Shown piece by piece: positions 13,593 to 13,798 of a stretch of DNA of 13,798 nt. The notes beneath the pieces were generated by a model. That model did not search any database. It was given only the letters and a program-made list of their open reading frames with translations, and had not been told where the DNA came from. The DNA comes from an uncultured Clostridiaceae bacterium (GTDB lineage Bacteria; Bacillota; Clostridia; TANB77; CAG-508): NCBI GenBank assembly GCA_958417695.1, contig CATZDQ010000019.1, positions 1 to 13,798 of the forward strand, in the 5' to 3' direction. A program made the position numbers and the translations under genes. Position 1 is the stretch's first letter. The number at the start of each line of letters is the position of its first letter.

Positions 13593-13798
13593 TTAATCTC
13601 TATCTCTGTCAATGACAAAGCTTAAGTCTAAATCTACAAAATATTCTGTAATTTTTTTACCACTAATTTTAGCTCTTTGCTCTACGATTTTTACTTCTGT
13701 TAAGTAATCAATTGTTTTTGAAGCTTCTGTAATTGTTTGTAAAATAGCATCTTTCCAGGATACTGTAGAAGACCCTGTTACCATGATGTGTTTTTCCA
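13593..13798 (-). CDS. Dodecin family flavin-binding protein (start outside the window)
   Basis: The visible frame encodes at least 67 residues that match dodecin: GSSTVSWKDAILQTITEASKTIDYLTEVKIVEQRAKISGKKITEYFVDLDLSFVID, with one long helix between short strands and the typical V-E-Q-R-A-x-I segment. Dodecins form hollow dodecamers that store or buffer riboflavin, FMN or FAD in the cytoplasm. An ATG at 13784 is in frame but has no Shine-Dalgarno sequence; the frame continues upstream as E-K-H-I, and the last two bases of the window (TG on the minus strand) are consistent with an ATG at 13799. That would give 68 residues, the usual family length. It ends 91 bases before spoVAC on the same strand, but the spoVA promoter lies in between, so the two are probably separately regulated. 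Confidence 0.88.
   Translation of the reverse strand, partial: EKHIMVTGSSTVSWKDAILQTITEASKTIDYLTEVKIVEQRAKISGKKITEYFVDLDLSFVIDRDRD

Noticed and set aside
1..13798. CRISPR arrays, tRNA or rRNA genes, complete insertion sequences
   Set aside because: I found no regularly spaced repeats, no tRNA-like cloverleaf segments, no rRNA sequence and no transposase gene anywhere in the window.

Overview
The window looks like chromosomal DNA from a spore-forming, low-GC Firmicute, most likely an anaerobic member of the Clostridia. The reasons are the strong A+T bias in codons and spacers, AGGAGG-type ribosome binding sites, A/T-rich intrinsic terminators, a compact spoVAC-spoVAD-spoVAE operon, and the infC-rpmI-rplT cluster with a Firmicute-style leader. 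I cannot name a genus.

Left part (1-8105): an accessory-looking block, nearly all on the + strand, made of short transcription units, most with their own terminator. It holds the C-terminal end of a 2H-type (2'-5' RNA ligase-like) protein, an MFS drug exporter of the macrolide-efflux type, a minus-strand cysteine-tailed membrane miniprotein, a divergent bleomycin-hydrolase/PepC-like cysteine peptidase, a subtilase without a signal peptide, an NTF2-like protein, two tandem GNAT acetyltransferases, an acidic protein I do not recognise, and an SRPBCC-domain protein. The 7.38-7.72 kb spacer is unexplained and contains strong hairpins.

Middle part (8315-10858): core translation genes arranged divergently. 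On the minus strand lie rplM-rpsI (L13, S9); on the plus strand infC-rpmI-rplT (IF3, L35, L20). Two good sigma-A promoters sit back to back between them, about 30 bp apart. Both transcripts have long structured leaders. The infC leader ends in a terminator-like hairpin with an upstream segment able to pair just before it, as expected for L20-controlled attenuation. The infC coding region appears to start at a rare AUA codon.

Right part (10815-13798): a HAD-family nucleotidase-like gene whose promoter has its -10 box in the loop of the rplT terminator hairpin. It converges, across a bidirectional terminator, on the minus-strand operon spoVAC-spoVAD-spoVAE, which serves dipicolinic acid transport into the forespore. 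A forespore-type (sigma-G-like) promoter lies in front of spoVAC. A dodecin gene, whose start lies just outside the window, is upstream of that operon.

I do not see a clear undescribed multigene system. The best leads are the peptidase whose catalytic Asn is replaced by Asp next to the signal-less subtilase, the AUA-started infC with its attenuator, the promoter-in-terminator arrangement, and the structured 7.4-7.55 kb spacer.
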